Assembly: GCF_003977615.1 (NCBI RefSeq)
Contig: NZ_RYZR01000002.1
Location: forward strand, 187,214 to 251,213
Direction: 5' to 3'
DNA: 64,000 nt
Origin: Dyella dinghuensis
GTDB lineage: Bacteria; Pseudomonadota; Gammaproteobacteria; Xanthomonadales; Rhodanobacteraceae
Shown: piece after piece, positions 37,650-45,919 of the stretch
How positions within the stretch are numbered: the stretch's first letter is position 1
Layout of the letters: each line of letters starts with the position of its first letter
Made by a program: the position numbers and the translations under genes
Notes under the pieces: model-generated
Told to the model about the DNA's origin: nothing
Databases searched by the model: none
Seen by the model: only the letters and a program-made list of their open reading frames with translations

Positions 37650-39212
37650 TCAGCGAGGCCGCGTCAACCAGCGTGTTTCGTAGAGGTCGAAGCGCCGGTC
37701 CTTGAGGTTCTGCACGGCACCGGCATTGCGCGCCATTGCAAGGCTCTCCAGGCGTAGGTCGGCGAACAACACCGTTTCGATGTTCGGCGTGGAATCGGCC
37801 GCAACGCCATCGCGCGCGAAAGGAAAGTCGCTGGGCGTGAGGATGCAGCTTTGACCGTATTGGATATCGAAGTTGTTGACACCGGGCAGGTTGCCGACAT
37901 TGCCTGAGAGAATCACGTAGCACTGGTTTTCGACGGCACGAGCCTGTGCACAATAGCGAACGCGCAGATAGCCTTCGCGCACGTCGGTACAGAACGGCAC
38001 AAACAACATCAACGCACCCTGGTCGACCAGATGCCGCGCGACTTCCGGGAATTCCGAGTCGTAGCAGATCATCACGCCAATGGGGCCGCAGTCGGTCTGT
38101 ACCGTGGCCGCGGTGTCGCCACCGGTGACATTCCACGTGATTCTTTCGCTGGGCGTGGGGTGAATTTTCTCGCGTTCGTGTAGCGAACCATCGCGCAGGC
38201 ACACATAGCAGACATTGTGGATGTCGCCATTTTGCTGCTCGGTCGGATGCGAGCCGGCGATGATATTGATGTTGTAATGCACCGCCAAATGCGTGAAAAG
38301 CTCTTTGACTTGCGGCGTGTAGTGACTGAGCTTGCGTATCGTATTGACGGGAGACAACTCCTCGTTCTCGATCGACAGCAGCTGCAGCGTAATCATTTCG
38401 GGAAAGGTGACGAAATCGGCGTTGTAATCCGCCGCAATGTCGGTGAAGTATTCGACGTGCGTCGCGAATTCCTCGAACGACTTGATACGGCGCTGCATAT
38501 ACTGCACCGTTGCCACGCGTACCGAATGGGGCAGGTTGCGTGTCGATTTGATGGCCGGAATGTCCGGCTGATCCAGTAGCGCGGGATTACGCCACACCAG
38601 GTGCGCGGCATAGCCGAGCGAATCGTAATCCGTCGGAACGTAAGCGCGTAACAGGCCGATGATTTCGAAATCATTCGCCAACTGAAAGCTCAGCGTGGGA
38701 TCGCGCCGATGACCTTCGACAATCGCTTGAACATACGCTTCCGGACTTCCATACCGTTGAATGTGCCGAGCAAGGCCGGGAATGCGTCCGCCGAAGGTGA
38801 TGCCGCGCAACTTCAAGTCGTTGCACAAGCGCTTGCGTGCTTGATAAAGGCGCTGGCCGATTCGCATGCCGCGATAATCGGGATGCACTACCACTTCCAT
38901 GCCATACAACCAGTTGCCGTCCGGGTTGTGGCGCGACGCCATGCCGCCGCCCGTAATCTGCATCCACGTATGCGGTTTCAACGCCACGGATTCGTCGATA
39001 CGGAACGTCGCGCAGTAGCCGACGATGTTGCCTTCGTATTCGACGACGAACTGACCTTCGGGAAAATGTGTCTGCTGGGATCGCAGCATTTCCGCCGAAT
39101 GCCCCCACTCAGCCGTGTAGATGCGCGCGGTAAGGTCTACGAGTGCGGGAACGTCCTGGGGCGTGGCTTGCCGCAAGGTCAACTTGGGCGATATTTCGCT
39201 TTTCTTGGCCAT
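37650..39212 (-). CDS. GNAT acetyltransferase-carbon-nitrogen hydrolase fusion
   Basis: A 520-residue two-domain enzyme. Residues about 12-205 are a GNAT domain with the acetyl-CoA loop RGMRIGQRLY (114-123); residues about 230-510 are a nitrilase-family amidase with the full Glu272-Lys349-Cys383 triad (FPEM, EREK, ICYDSEFPE). Such fusions are known in several proteobacteria but their reaction is not settled. Both domains look active. It is divergent from hutF with only 77 bp between, so the two may be controlled together. Confidence 0.88.
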   Translation of the reverse strand: MAKKSEISPKLTLRQATPQDVPALVDLTARIYTAEWGHSAEMLRSQQTHFPEGQFVVEYEGNIVGYCATFRIDESVALKPHTWMQITGGGMASRHNPDGNWLYGMEVVVHPDYRGMRIGQRLYQARKRLCNDLKLRGITFGGRIPGLARHIQRYGSPEAYVQAIVEGHRRDPTLSFQLANDFEIIGLLRAYVPTDYDSLGYAAHLVWRNPALLDQPDIPAIKSTRNLPHSVRVATVQYMQRRIKSFEEFATHVEYFTDIAADYNADFVTFPEMITLQLLSIENEELSPVNTIRKLSHYTPQVKELFTHLAVHYNINIIAGSHPTEQQNGDIHNVCYVCLRDGSLHEREKIHPTPSERITWNVTGGDTAATVQTDCGPIGVMICYDSEFPEVARHLVDQGALMLFVPFCTDVREGYLRVRYCAQARAVENQCYVILSGNVGNLPGVNNFDIQYGQSCILTPSDFPFARDGVAADSTPNIETVLFADLRLESLAMARNAGAVQNLKDRRFDLYETRWLTRPR

Positions 39213-39289
39213 TCGGTCATTTTTTCCCAGACAAGGTGAAGCCGATGCGAGCGAACCGGTAAACTGCGCAGGCCCTATGGAGATTGTTC

Positions 39290-40660
39290 ATGAGCGATTC
39301 GGCAGTGGCCCATACCTTTAAAGCACGCCAACTCTGGCGCGACAACGGATGGCGCTCCGACGCCGCGTTTGTCGTCGACGACCATGGTTGGATTGGTGAG
39401 TCCGGTGGCGGTTCCGAGCAACTGCTCGACGGATGGGTATTGCCCGGCATGCCGAATCTGCATTCGCATGCATTCCAGCGTGCGATGGCGGGTCTCGCCG
39501 AGCGTCGCGGTCCCGGTGACGATTCCTTCTGGACCTGGCGCGAAACGATGTATGGCTTCGCCGCGCGCATTAATCCCGACACCTTGCAGGCCATTGCCGC
39601 GCAGTTGTATGTGGAGATGCTCAAGGCGGGTTACACGCAGGTTTGCGAGTTTCACTATTTGCATCATCAACCGGATGGCACGCCTTACGCGCAAGCCGAA
39701 GCGATGTCGCTTGCGTTGATCGAAGCGGCACGCGAAGCAGGCATCGCACTGACCTTGCTGCCGGTGCTGTACATGAGCGGCGGTTTCGACGGTCGCCCGC
39801 TATCGCCACGTCAGCGCCGGTTTGGTCACGATGTGGAGAGTTATCTTCGCGTGCTGGCATCGTTGCGCAAACTTGAACGCGATGACTTGCGCGTCGGCGT
39901 AGCGCTGCATTCCTTGCGTGCGATTCCCGAGCAGTCATGGCGCGGTGTCGTTGAGCACGAAGCGCTGAAGACTGGCCCGATACACATCCATATCGCCGAG
40001 CAGATCGGCGAAGTGCAAGACTGTCTCGCCACGCGCGGTGCGCGGCCGGTCGAGTGGTTGTATGACCATGCAAACGTCGACAAACGCTGGTGTCTGGTGC
40101 ATGCCACGCATCTCACCGAAGCGGAGACGGCGCAGATCGCGCGTAGCGGCGCGGTCGCCGGTTTGTGTCCCACGACAGAGGCGAATTTGGGCGATGGACT
40201 GTTTCCTCTAGCGCGTTATCTCGATGCGAAGGGGGTGCTCGGTATCGGATCGGACTCGCACATCTCCATCTCTCCGGTGGAAGAGTTGCGTTGGCTTGAA
40301 TACGGGCAACGCCTGCTGACACGGCATCGCAATGTCGCTGCACGCCATGCGGGCGACAGCGTCGGTGAGACATTGTGGCGCGCAGCCCTGCGGGGCGGAG
40401 CTCAAGCGGCGGATCTTGCGATCGGCGATCTAAGCGAAGGCAAACGGGCCGATTTCTTCGTGCTCAATAACGATTCGCCGTTGCTGGCTGCGCGCGACAA
40501 TCGTTCGGCGATGGATAGTTTCTTGTTTGCCGGCAACACGCCGCTGGTACGTCACGTCATGACCGGTGGCCAGTGGGTCGTGCGCGACTTCCATCATCGC
40601 GACGAAGAACGCATTGCCGCGCGATACCGCACGGCCATGGCACATCTGGCCGCGGGTTGA
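39290..40660 (+). CDS. hutF: Formimidoylglutamate deiminase
   Basis: A 456-residue amidohydrolase that turns N-formimino-L-glutamate into N-formylglutamate and ammonia, the product side of HutI. The metal motif is NLHSHAFQRAM (His58, His60), with HIHIAEQ and the late GSDSHIS giving further ligands. HutF rather than HutI or atrazine hydrolase is shown by the PGMPNLHSHAFQRAMAG stretch. The ATG at 39290 follows GGAGA; a TTG lies two codons up. Use of HutF implies the five-step pathway with HutG, which is not in the window. Confidence 0.93.
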   Translation: MSDSAVAHTFKARQLWRDNGWRSDAAFVVDDHGWIGESGGGSEQLLDGWVLPGMPNLHSHAFQRAMAGLAERRGPGDDSFWTWRETMYGFAARINPDTLQAIAAQLYVEMLKAGYTQVCEFHYLHHQPDGTPYAQAEAMSLALIEAAREAGIALTLLPVLYMSGGFDGRPLSPRQRRFGHDVESYLRVLASLRKLERDDLRVGVALHSLRAIPEQSWRGVVEHEALKTGPIHIHIAEQIGEVQDCLATRGARPVEWLYDHANVDKRWCLVHATHLTEAETAQIARSGAVAGLCPTTEANLGDGLFPLARYLDAKGVLGIGSDSHISISPVEELRWLEYGQRLLTRHRNVAARHAGDSVGETLWRAALRGGAQAADLAIGDLSEGKRADFFVLNNDSPLLAARDNRSAMDSFLFAGNTPLVRHVMTGGQWVVRDFHHRDEERIAARYRTAMAHLAAG

Positions 40661-40676
40661 TTGATAACAACAGCGT

Positions 40677-40772
40677 GATGTTCAGCAGGTTTGCAGCCGG
40701 AGCCGGACCACCGAAAGGCTGCTGCCCGCTGCCTCGCGTCGGCGGCCTCCGGCTGCAAGCCTGCTGAACATC
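40677..40772. repeat. Long near-perfect inverted repeat after hutF
   Basis: Arms 40677-40704 and 40744-40772 match over about 28 bases with one mismatch and one extra base; the 39-base middle is GC-rich. The structure would form a long hairpin in RNA or DNA. It has no T tract, so it is not a classic terminator; a MITE or REP-type element is more likely. Confidence 0.65.
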
Positions 40773-41144
40773 GCCATGTGAAATTGCCAGATATCGAAGA
40801 AGCGCGCTCTATGGTTATGTGTGTGTTTTGCGCGGTGCGAATCATGCACATTGCTGAATAGAAATCGGATAAAAGATTTCGTCGTTCGCGTAGAGAATGC
40901 GTAATTTTTGAAACAACCGCCGCGCACACTACCGCCCCGCGGATGAACACATACAAAGTAACGGCAACGCACGCGTTTGCTTTAGCGTTGACACCCGTGC
41001 ACGCGCGTCGTTCTTGCACTTAACAGCTTTCACATGCCTGACGCTGGGGCTGAACCATCGGCATCAGTTCAGGTTTCTACGGTCATCGCAAAGAATCGAG
41101 GATGCGTTCTCCGACTTGAGTTCCAACTCACGAGGAGATTTGCC
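40773..41144. other. Non-coding stretch between inverted repeat and small lipoprotein
   Basis: About 370 bases without a convincing gene. It is more AT-rich than its surroundings at 40790-40900 and again GC-rich near 40980-41010. It should hold the promoter of the small lipoprotein gene; I see no clear -35/-10 pair and no further repeat. Confidence 0.5.
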
Positions 41145-41309
41145 ATGCGTCGTTATCTTTCCATCTTCCTGTTCGCGCTTGCCATAGTGGGTGGCACGCT
41201 CGCCCAAACAGGTTGCATTGTTGTTCCGGCTCGTCCTGCCCGCGTTTGGGTGCCCGGCTATTACGCAACCGGCCACGTTTGGGTGGGTGGTTATTGGCGC
41301 TATCACTGA
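41145..41309 (+). CDS. Small putative lipoprotein with YxWxPGY-like motif
   Basis: A 54-residue peptide: a basic start and hydrophobic core (1-19), then AQTGC as a probable lipobox (Cys24), and a short mature part rich in Trp, Tyr and Gly (RVWVPGYYATGHVWVGGYWRYH). The aromatic-Gly repeats recall the YXWGXW-type small lipoproteins of proteobacteria. GAGGAGA lies six bases before the ATG at 41145; the frame is open back to 41034. Function unknown. Confidence 0.65.
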   Translation: MRRYLSIFLFALAIVGGTLAQTGCIVVPARPARVWVPGYYATGHVWVGGYWRYH

Positions 41310-41317
41310 TCGGCGCT

Positions 41318-42259
41318 TCATCTCTCGTTGGAGCGGCTCTTCGGAGCCGCTGCACGAGTACCCCATTCGCGAACAAAGTCGATAAATACGCGCAGTTTTG
41401 GCGGAACCTGGAACCGGCTCGGGTAGTACAGGTATAAGCCTTCAAACGGCGGCAGCCAGGGCTCAAGCACGCACTCGAGTCGACCGGCATCGATCACCGC
41501 GCGCGTGCTCATGTCGAGCAGGTACGTCATGCCAATGCCGTCTTCGGCAGCGCGCAGGGCCAACGAGAAGTCGTTGACGGTAAGGCTCCCGTCAACGGCT
41601 ATCTCATACCAACTTCCTTTTTGCGCACCGCTGCGATGTGCGAATTCCCAGCGATAAATGGCGCCGCTGCTGGGTAGGCGAAATTTTATGCAGTTGTGGT
41701 TTTGAAGATCTTTCGGATTTTCTGGGCGGCCGTAACGTTTGAAATAAGCGGGCGAAGCGACCACTACGGAGCGCATCGGTCCGCTGATCGGCACCGCAAC
41801 CATGTCGCGTTCCACTCGTTCGCCCAGACGTATGCCCGCGTCGAAGCTTTCGCCAACCAGATCGGTAAGGCTGTTGTCGACATGAATATCCAGCCGCACA
41901 TCGGGCCATCGCGCCATGAATTCGGCGAGCATCGGTTCAATCATCCATTGCGACACGTCGGAGGGAACGGTCAATCTGAGCGTTCCGCGCGCGCGATCGC
42001 CGTGCTGACGGGTCTCGTCCATCGCCCGATCCAGTTCGGTAAGCGCGGGTGCGATGCGCTTGAGCAAGTCGCCACCCGCTTCCGTCAGTCCCACACGGCG
42101 CGTTGTGCGCTGTAACAGGCGCGTGCCGAGCTGAGTTTCAAGCTGCTGCAGGGTCTGGCTGAGGGCCGAAGCCGTCACGTCGAGGGCGGCTGCGGCGCGG
42201 GTAAAGCTGCCGTGTTCGGCAATCGCGCGGAAAGCGCGCAGGGCGTAATCGTCTCGCAT
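41318..42259 (-). CDS. LysR-family transcriptional regulator
   Basis: A 313-residue LysR regulator with the winged HTH at about 7-65 (GSFTRAAAALDVTASALSQTL) and a substrate-binding domain of the CrgA/PBP2 type. It is divergent from an aldo-keto reductase gene with 114 bp between, the classic arrangement in which the regulator controls its neighbour. The inducer is unknown, but such pairs often respond to aldehydes, quinones or other electrophiles. Confidence 0.85.
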   Translation of the reverse strand: MRDDYALRAFRAIAEHGSFTRAAAALDVTASALSQTLQQLETQLGTRLLQRTTRRVGLTEAGGDLLKRIAPALTELDRAMDETRQHGDRARGTLRLTVPSDVSQWMIEPMLAEFMARWPDVRLDIHVDNSLTDLVGESFDAGIRLGERVERDMVAVPISGPMRSVVVASPAYFKRYGRPENPKDLQNHNCIKFRLPSSGAIYRWEFAHRSGAQKGSWYEIAVDGSLTVNDFSLALRAAEDGIGMTYLLDMSTRAVIDAGRLECVLEPWLPPFEGLYLYYPSRFQVPPKLRVFIDFVREWGTRAAAPKSRSNER

Positions 42260-42290
42260 GAGCCTTCTCGGTTATTAGTTAGTACAGCTT

Positions 42291-42296
42291 TATAAT
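42291..42296 (+). promoter_or_regulatory. Candidate -10 of the aldo-keto reductase gene
   Basis: TATAAT lies 77 bases before the start of the aldo-keto reductase gene in the divergent gap. The AT-rich stretch just upstream (42271-42290), with T-N11-A-like spacing, may hold the LysR binding site. Confidence 0.4.
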
Positions 42297-42373
42297 GCAT
42301 CAAGTTACAGATGGTTTTTCAACAGGATCGCCCGGCGCAGACTGAATCCGTCTTCCACCTACGGAGTTCTGCT

Positions 42374-43492
42374 ATGTCACTCGATCAGTATTTCACCCTC
42401 GGCCGTTCCGGTTTGCGCGTCAGCCGTCTCGCCCTGGGCACCATGACCTTCGGCGACGACTGGGGTTGGGGCGCCGCCGAGGACACCGCCCGTGCCATGT
42501 TCGACCGCTACCTCGAAGCAGGTGGCAATTTCATCGACACCGCCGACCTGTATACCGAGGGCGCCAGCGAAACGATGCTGGGCAAATTCATCGAAGAGAG
42601 CGGGACGCGCGATCGCGTGGTCATCTCCACCAAGTTCAGCTACAACGCGCAGCCGGGAAATCCCAATGCGGGTGGCAACGGACGCAAGAACATCATGCGC
42701 GCCGTGGAGGCATCGTTGCGCCGACTTCGCACCGATTACATCGATCTTTATTTGCTGCATACGTGGGATCGGCTCACGCCAGCCGAAGAGGTCGTGCGCA
42801 CGTTCGATGACTTGGTGCGCGCCGGCAAGATTCGTTATGCCGGTCTGTCCGACATTCCTGCGTGGTACGCCGCACGCGCGCAGACTTTTGCTGAAGCACA
42901 TGCGTTGACGCCGCTGATCAATATGCAGCTCGAATATTCGTTGGCGGAACGCAACATCGAACACGAATATGTGTCGCTAGCGCAGAACCTCGGTATCGGC
43001 ATTACTGCTTGGAGCCCGTTGGCGATGGGCTTGCTGTCGGGCAAGTACAAGCCGAGCGAGCAGGGCGGTGAAGGCGAAGGGCGTCTGGCCAAGGTCGCCG
43101 GTGCGCCGGGTTTTGAGCGCTTCACCGAACGTAACTGGAAAATCGTTGCGGAACTGGAAAACGTTGCGAAAGCATCGGGTCAGAGCATGGCCGCTGTGGC
43201 ACTGAATTGGGTTGCCACGCAGCCGGGTGTCGCCTCAGTGATCATCGGCGCGACCAAACCGCAGCAGCTCGAAGCGAATCTTGCGGCGCTTTCGTTCGAA
43301 CTGCCTGCCGAATTGCGTGCACGTCTGGATGCAGCGAGTGCGCTCGATAAACCGTTCCCTTACTACATGTTCCAGGACATTCATCAGACGCGTATGCACG
43401 GTGGCGTGGCTGTCGGCGACAAGCCTGCGGGTTACGCGCCGCCGATCTTCGTACCGTCCCTGCAGGCCAGTGAACTTCGGGCAACGCGCTGA
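42374..43492 (+). CDS. Aldo/keto reductase
   Basis: A 372-residue NADPH-dependent TIM-barrel reductase. The catalytic tetrad is visible: Asp55 and Tyr60 (NFIDTADLYTEG), Lys87 (VISTKFSY) and His129 (LYLLHTWD). The NADP-binding end has VIIGATKPQQLEAN. Among known members it is closest to the YajO/Tas-like and voltage-channel-beta-like branches. ATG 42374 has GGAG upstream. It is probably under the divergent LysR regulator. Confidence 0.9.
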   Translation: MSLDQYFTLGRSGLRVSRLALGTMTFGDDWGWGAAEDTARAMFDRYLEAGGNFIDTADLYTEGASETMLGKFIEESGTRDRVVISTKFSYNAQPGNPNAGGNGRKNIMRAVEASLRRLRTDYIDLYLLHTWDRLTPAEEVVRTFDDLVRAGKIRYAGLSDIPAWYAARAQTFAEAHALTPLINMQLEYSLAERNIEHEYVSLAQNLGIGITAWSPLAMGLLSGKYKPSEQGGEGEGRLAKVAGAPGFERFTERNWKIVAELENVAKASGQSMAAVALNWVATQPGVASVIIGATKPQQLEANLAALSFELPAELRARLDAASALDKPFPYYMFQDIHQTRMHGGVAVGDKPAGYAPPIFVPSLQASELRATR

Positions 43493-43500
43493 AGTTCACT

Positions 43501-43604
43501 CCCTCCCCTGCGTGCAGGGGAGGGTTGGGGAGGGGGCAAACAATCTTGCCTCTACGCAAGTGCGAGCAACACCCTCCTAACCTCCCCCTGCACGCAGGGG
43601 GAGG
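43501..43604. repeat. BIME-like inverted pair of REP elements
   Basis: Two perfect 11-bp hairpins with two-base loops (43501-43511/43514-43524 and 43581-43591/43594-43604) lie in opposite orientation, each followed on its own strand by a G-rich tail of the kind GGGTTGGGGAGGG. They fill the gap between the aldo-keto reductase and the hydrolase genes. No transposase of the RAYT family is in the window. Confidence 0.75.
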
Positions 43605-43633
43605 GACCGGATGTCGAATTAGGGAGAACAACG

Positions 43634-44464
43634 ATGACCAACAAAACATCGCGCTGGGTCGACGTCAATCACGCACGTCTTCATGTAGAAGAAGCCGGCG
43701 AAGGCGATACGATCACGATGCTGCACGGCTTTCTGGTCGACAGCGGTCAGTGGGATGCGGAATTCGATGCGTTGTCCAATACGCATCACGTCATACGCTA
43801 CGACGCACGCGGTTTTGGCCGATCCACCATTGCGCCCGGTCACTACGCGCATCATGAAGACCTTGCCGCAGTGCTGGATGCATGCGGCATCAAGCGCACT
43901 GCGTTGCTTGCGTGCTCGGGTGGTGCCGCGACGGCGCTCGATTTCACGCTCGTCCATCCCGAACGCGTAAGCGCGTTGATCTTCGTTGGCGCCGGTTACT
44001 GGGGCAAATTTGCCGACAGTACGCCTGCCGCGCGCGCCTTCTTGCAGGCGCTCAATACGCTGGATGCCAATGGCATGATCGATAGCTCGCTGCGAGCCTT
44101 CACGGATGGAACACGGCGTTCGCCCCATGAAGTGAATCCCATTGTGCGCAAGCGCACGGAAGCCATGACATCCGCGTTGTTCAAGCGCGAAGCCAGCTAT
44201 TGGACACGCGCATCGGTGGATCAACGCGTACCGGCACCTTCGGCCTTGCAACGTCTTGGCGAAATCAGCGTTCCTACCGTGCTGATGGTGGGCAGCGAAG
44301 ACCAGCCTGAAGTGATCGCCCTGTCGAAAGAACTGGCTGAAGGCATTCCGGATGCTCGATGTGTGGTGATCCCCAATGCCGCGCATCACGCCAATATGGA
44401 AGCCCCAGCCGCCGTACTCGCACAGATACGCGAGATATTGCCAAGCGCTGAATTGGTCCTTTGA
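43634..44464 (+). CDS. Alpha/beta hydrolase
   Basis: A 276-residue cytoplasmic hydrolase. The oxyanion motif HGFLVDSGQWD is near 31-41; the nucleophile Ser95 sits in ACSGG, where the usual first Gly of GxSxG is Ala; the acid is near GSEDQPE and the catalytic His in NAAHHANME. It resembles 3-oxoadipate enol-lactonase-like and haloperoxidase-like members, but no substrate can be set. GGGAG lies before the ATG at 43634. Confidence 0.85.
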   Translation: MTNKTSRWVDVNHARLHVEEAGEGDTITMLHGFLVDSGQWDAEFDALSNTHHVIRYDARGFGRSTIAPGHYAHHEDLAAVLDACGIKRTALLACSGGAATALDFTLVHPERVSALIFVGAGYWGKFADSTPAARAFLQALNTLDANGMIDSSLRAFTDGTRRSPHEVNPIVRKRTEAMTSALFKREASYWTRASVDQRVPAPSALQRLGEISVPTVLMVGSEDQPEVIALSKELAEGIPDARCVVIPNAAHHANMEAPAAVLAQIREILPSAELVL

Positions 44465-44554
44465 TATCTGCGGACTATCGAGCGGGACTTATCGCCGTAT
44501 CGATCCTCCACGCGTGTCGGACTATGCTTGTGGCATCCGCAACGGCCACGTTCG

Positions 44555-45841
44555 ATGAGCGCACATCTCTCCGCCCCATCCTCTGCCAAACCCGTAGCAT
44601 GGACGGATGACGATCTGATTCGTCATGGCACGCCTGCCTTTCGGCGAACCAATCTCGCCTTGTTCGCGGCGGGATTGTCCACTTTCGGTTTGCTGTACTG
44701 CGTGCAGCCCTTGATGCCGATGTTCAGCGCACACTATGGCATCAGTGCTGCGGCGAGTGCGCTCTCGCTTTCTTTGACGACGGGTGTGCTTGCGTTCGCG
44801 ATGCTTTTCGTTGGCGGCGTTTCCGATGCATGGGGACGCAAATCCGTGATGGTGGCATCGCTGCTGTCGTCGGCAGTGCTGGTGCTGCTGACGGCGCTGA
44901 TGCCGAACTGGTATGCGCTCTTGACCATCCGAACCTTGCTTGGATTGACGCTCAGTGGTTTGCCCGCGGTAGCGATGACGTACCTGACTGAGGAAATGCA
45001 TCCCGAATCGATTGGTCTTGGCATGGGTCTGTACATCAGCGGCAGTGCCGTGGGTGGTATGAGCGGGCGGCTTATCTCGGGTGTCGTGGCCGATTATTTC
45101 GGCTGGCGTATTGGCGTGGCCGTCGTGGGTGTGGTGGGTCTTGTTTGTGGACTGATGTTCTGGCGAGCGCTTCCGCCATCACGTCATTTTCGGCCGCAAG
45201 CGCTGCAATGGCGTGCGCTCTTGAGTCGATTCGCCGGCATGTTCCATGATGCCGGTTTGCCATGGCTGTTCGCCGAAGGTTTTCTGCTGCTTGGTGCGTT
45301 CGTCACCGTCTACAACTATCTGGGTTATCGGTTGCTGGCGCCGCCGTACAACTTGAGTCAAGCCGTCGTGGGACTGATCTTCGCGATCTATCTCGTCGGT
45401 ACGTTCAGTTCGGCATGGATGGGGCATCTCGCCGGCAAACTGGGACGGCGCAAGGTGTTATGGACAGCATTTGCACTCATGCTTTTCGGCGTGGCGTGCA
45501 CGATGATGACGTCACTGTGGCTGATCATTCTGGGCATCACCGCGATCACATTCGGTTTCTTCGGCGGCCATTCCATCGTCAGCAGTTGGGTAGGGCGGCG
45601 AGGTGGCGTGGCGAAAGCGCAGGCGTCGTCGATGTATCTCTTCAGTTACTACATGGGCTCAAGCATCGCGGGCGCGAGCGGCGGCCTGTTTTATGCGGAC
45701 TATGGCTGGCCAGGTGTTGCGTTGTTCGTGGGCGTGCTTGTTCTGGCGGGTTTGTTGATTGCACTGTGGCTCTACCGTGTGCAGCCGTTGCCTCAGCTGG
45801 TGACGCCGCCCGCGCCGATGAGCAAAGGAGCCATGCCGTGA
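44555..45841 (+). CDS. MFS transporter, YnfM/arabinose-efflux-like
   Basis: A 428-residue major facilitator with 12 predicted spans. The loop 2-3 motif is GGVSDAWGRKSVMV and the equivalent in the second half GHLAGKLGRRKVLW. The N-terminal 35 residues are soluble. It resembles the E. coli YnfM group of proton-driven exporters; the substrate is unknown. The ATG at 44555 is chosen; the frame opens 27 bases earlier. It is convergent with the NPP-type phosphodiesterase gene. Confidence 0.87.
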   Translation: MSAHLSAPSSAKPVAWTDDDLIRHGTPAFRRTNLALFAAGLSTFGLLYCVQPLMPMFSAHYGISAAASALSLSLTTGVLAFAMLFVGGVSDAWGRKSVMVASLLSSAVLVLLTALMPNWYALLTIRTLLGLTLSGLPAVAMTYLTEEMHPESIGLGMGLYISGSAVGGMSGRLISGVVADYFGWRIGVAVVGVVGLVCGLMFWRALPPSRHFRPQALQWRALLSRFAGMFHDAGLPWLFAEGFLLLGAFVTVYNYLGYRLLAPPYNLSQAVVGLIFAIYLVGTFSSAWMGHLAGKLGRRKVLWTAFALMLFGVACTMMTSLWLIILGITAITFGFFGGHSIVSSWVGRRGGVAKAQASSMYLFSYYMGSSIAGASGGLFYADYGWPGVALFVGVLVLAGLLIALWLYRVQPLPQLVTPPAPMSKGAMP

Positions 45842-45882
45842 AAGCCGGTCTCATCGAACATGTCGATATCGGCAATTAGCCG

Positions 45883-45914
45883 GAGAAAACCCTCCCCGTA
45901 GGAGAGGGTTTCTC
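45883..45914. terminator. Bidirectional hairpin between convergent genes
   Basis: Arms 45883-45897 and 45901-45914 pair over about 14 bases with one bulge and one mismatch (core ACCCTCCCC/GGAGAGGGT) and end in short A and T runs. It lies just after the stops of both the MFS and the phosphodiesterase genes. Confidence 0.65.
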
Positions 45915-45919
45915 GTGCA

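Noticed and set aside
43501-43604. CRISPR array
   Set aside because: Only two palindromes in opposite orientation with no regular spacers and no cas genes; REP-type pair fits better.
45838-45879. 13-codon GTG frame after the MFS gene
   Set aside because: Too short and ends directly before the terminator hairpin; no support beyond an overlap with the MFS stop.
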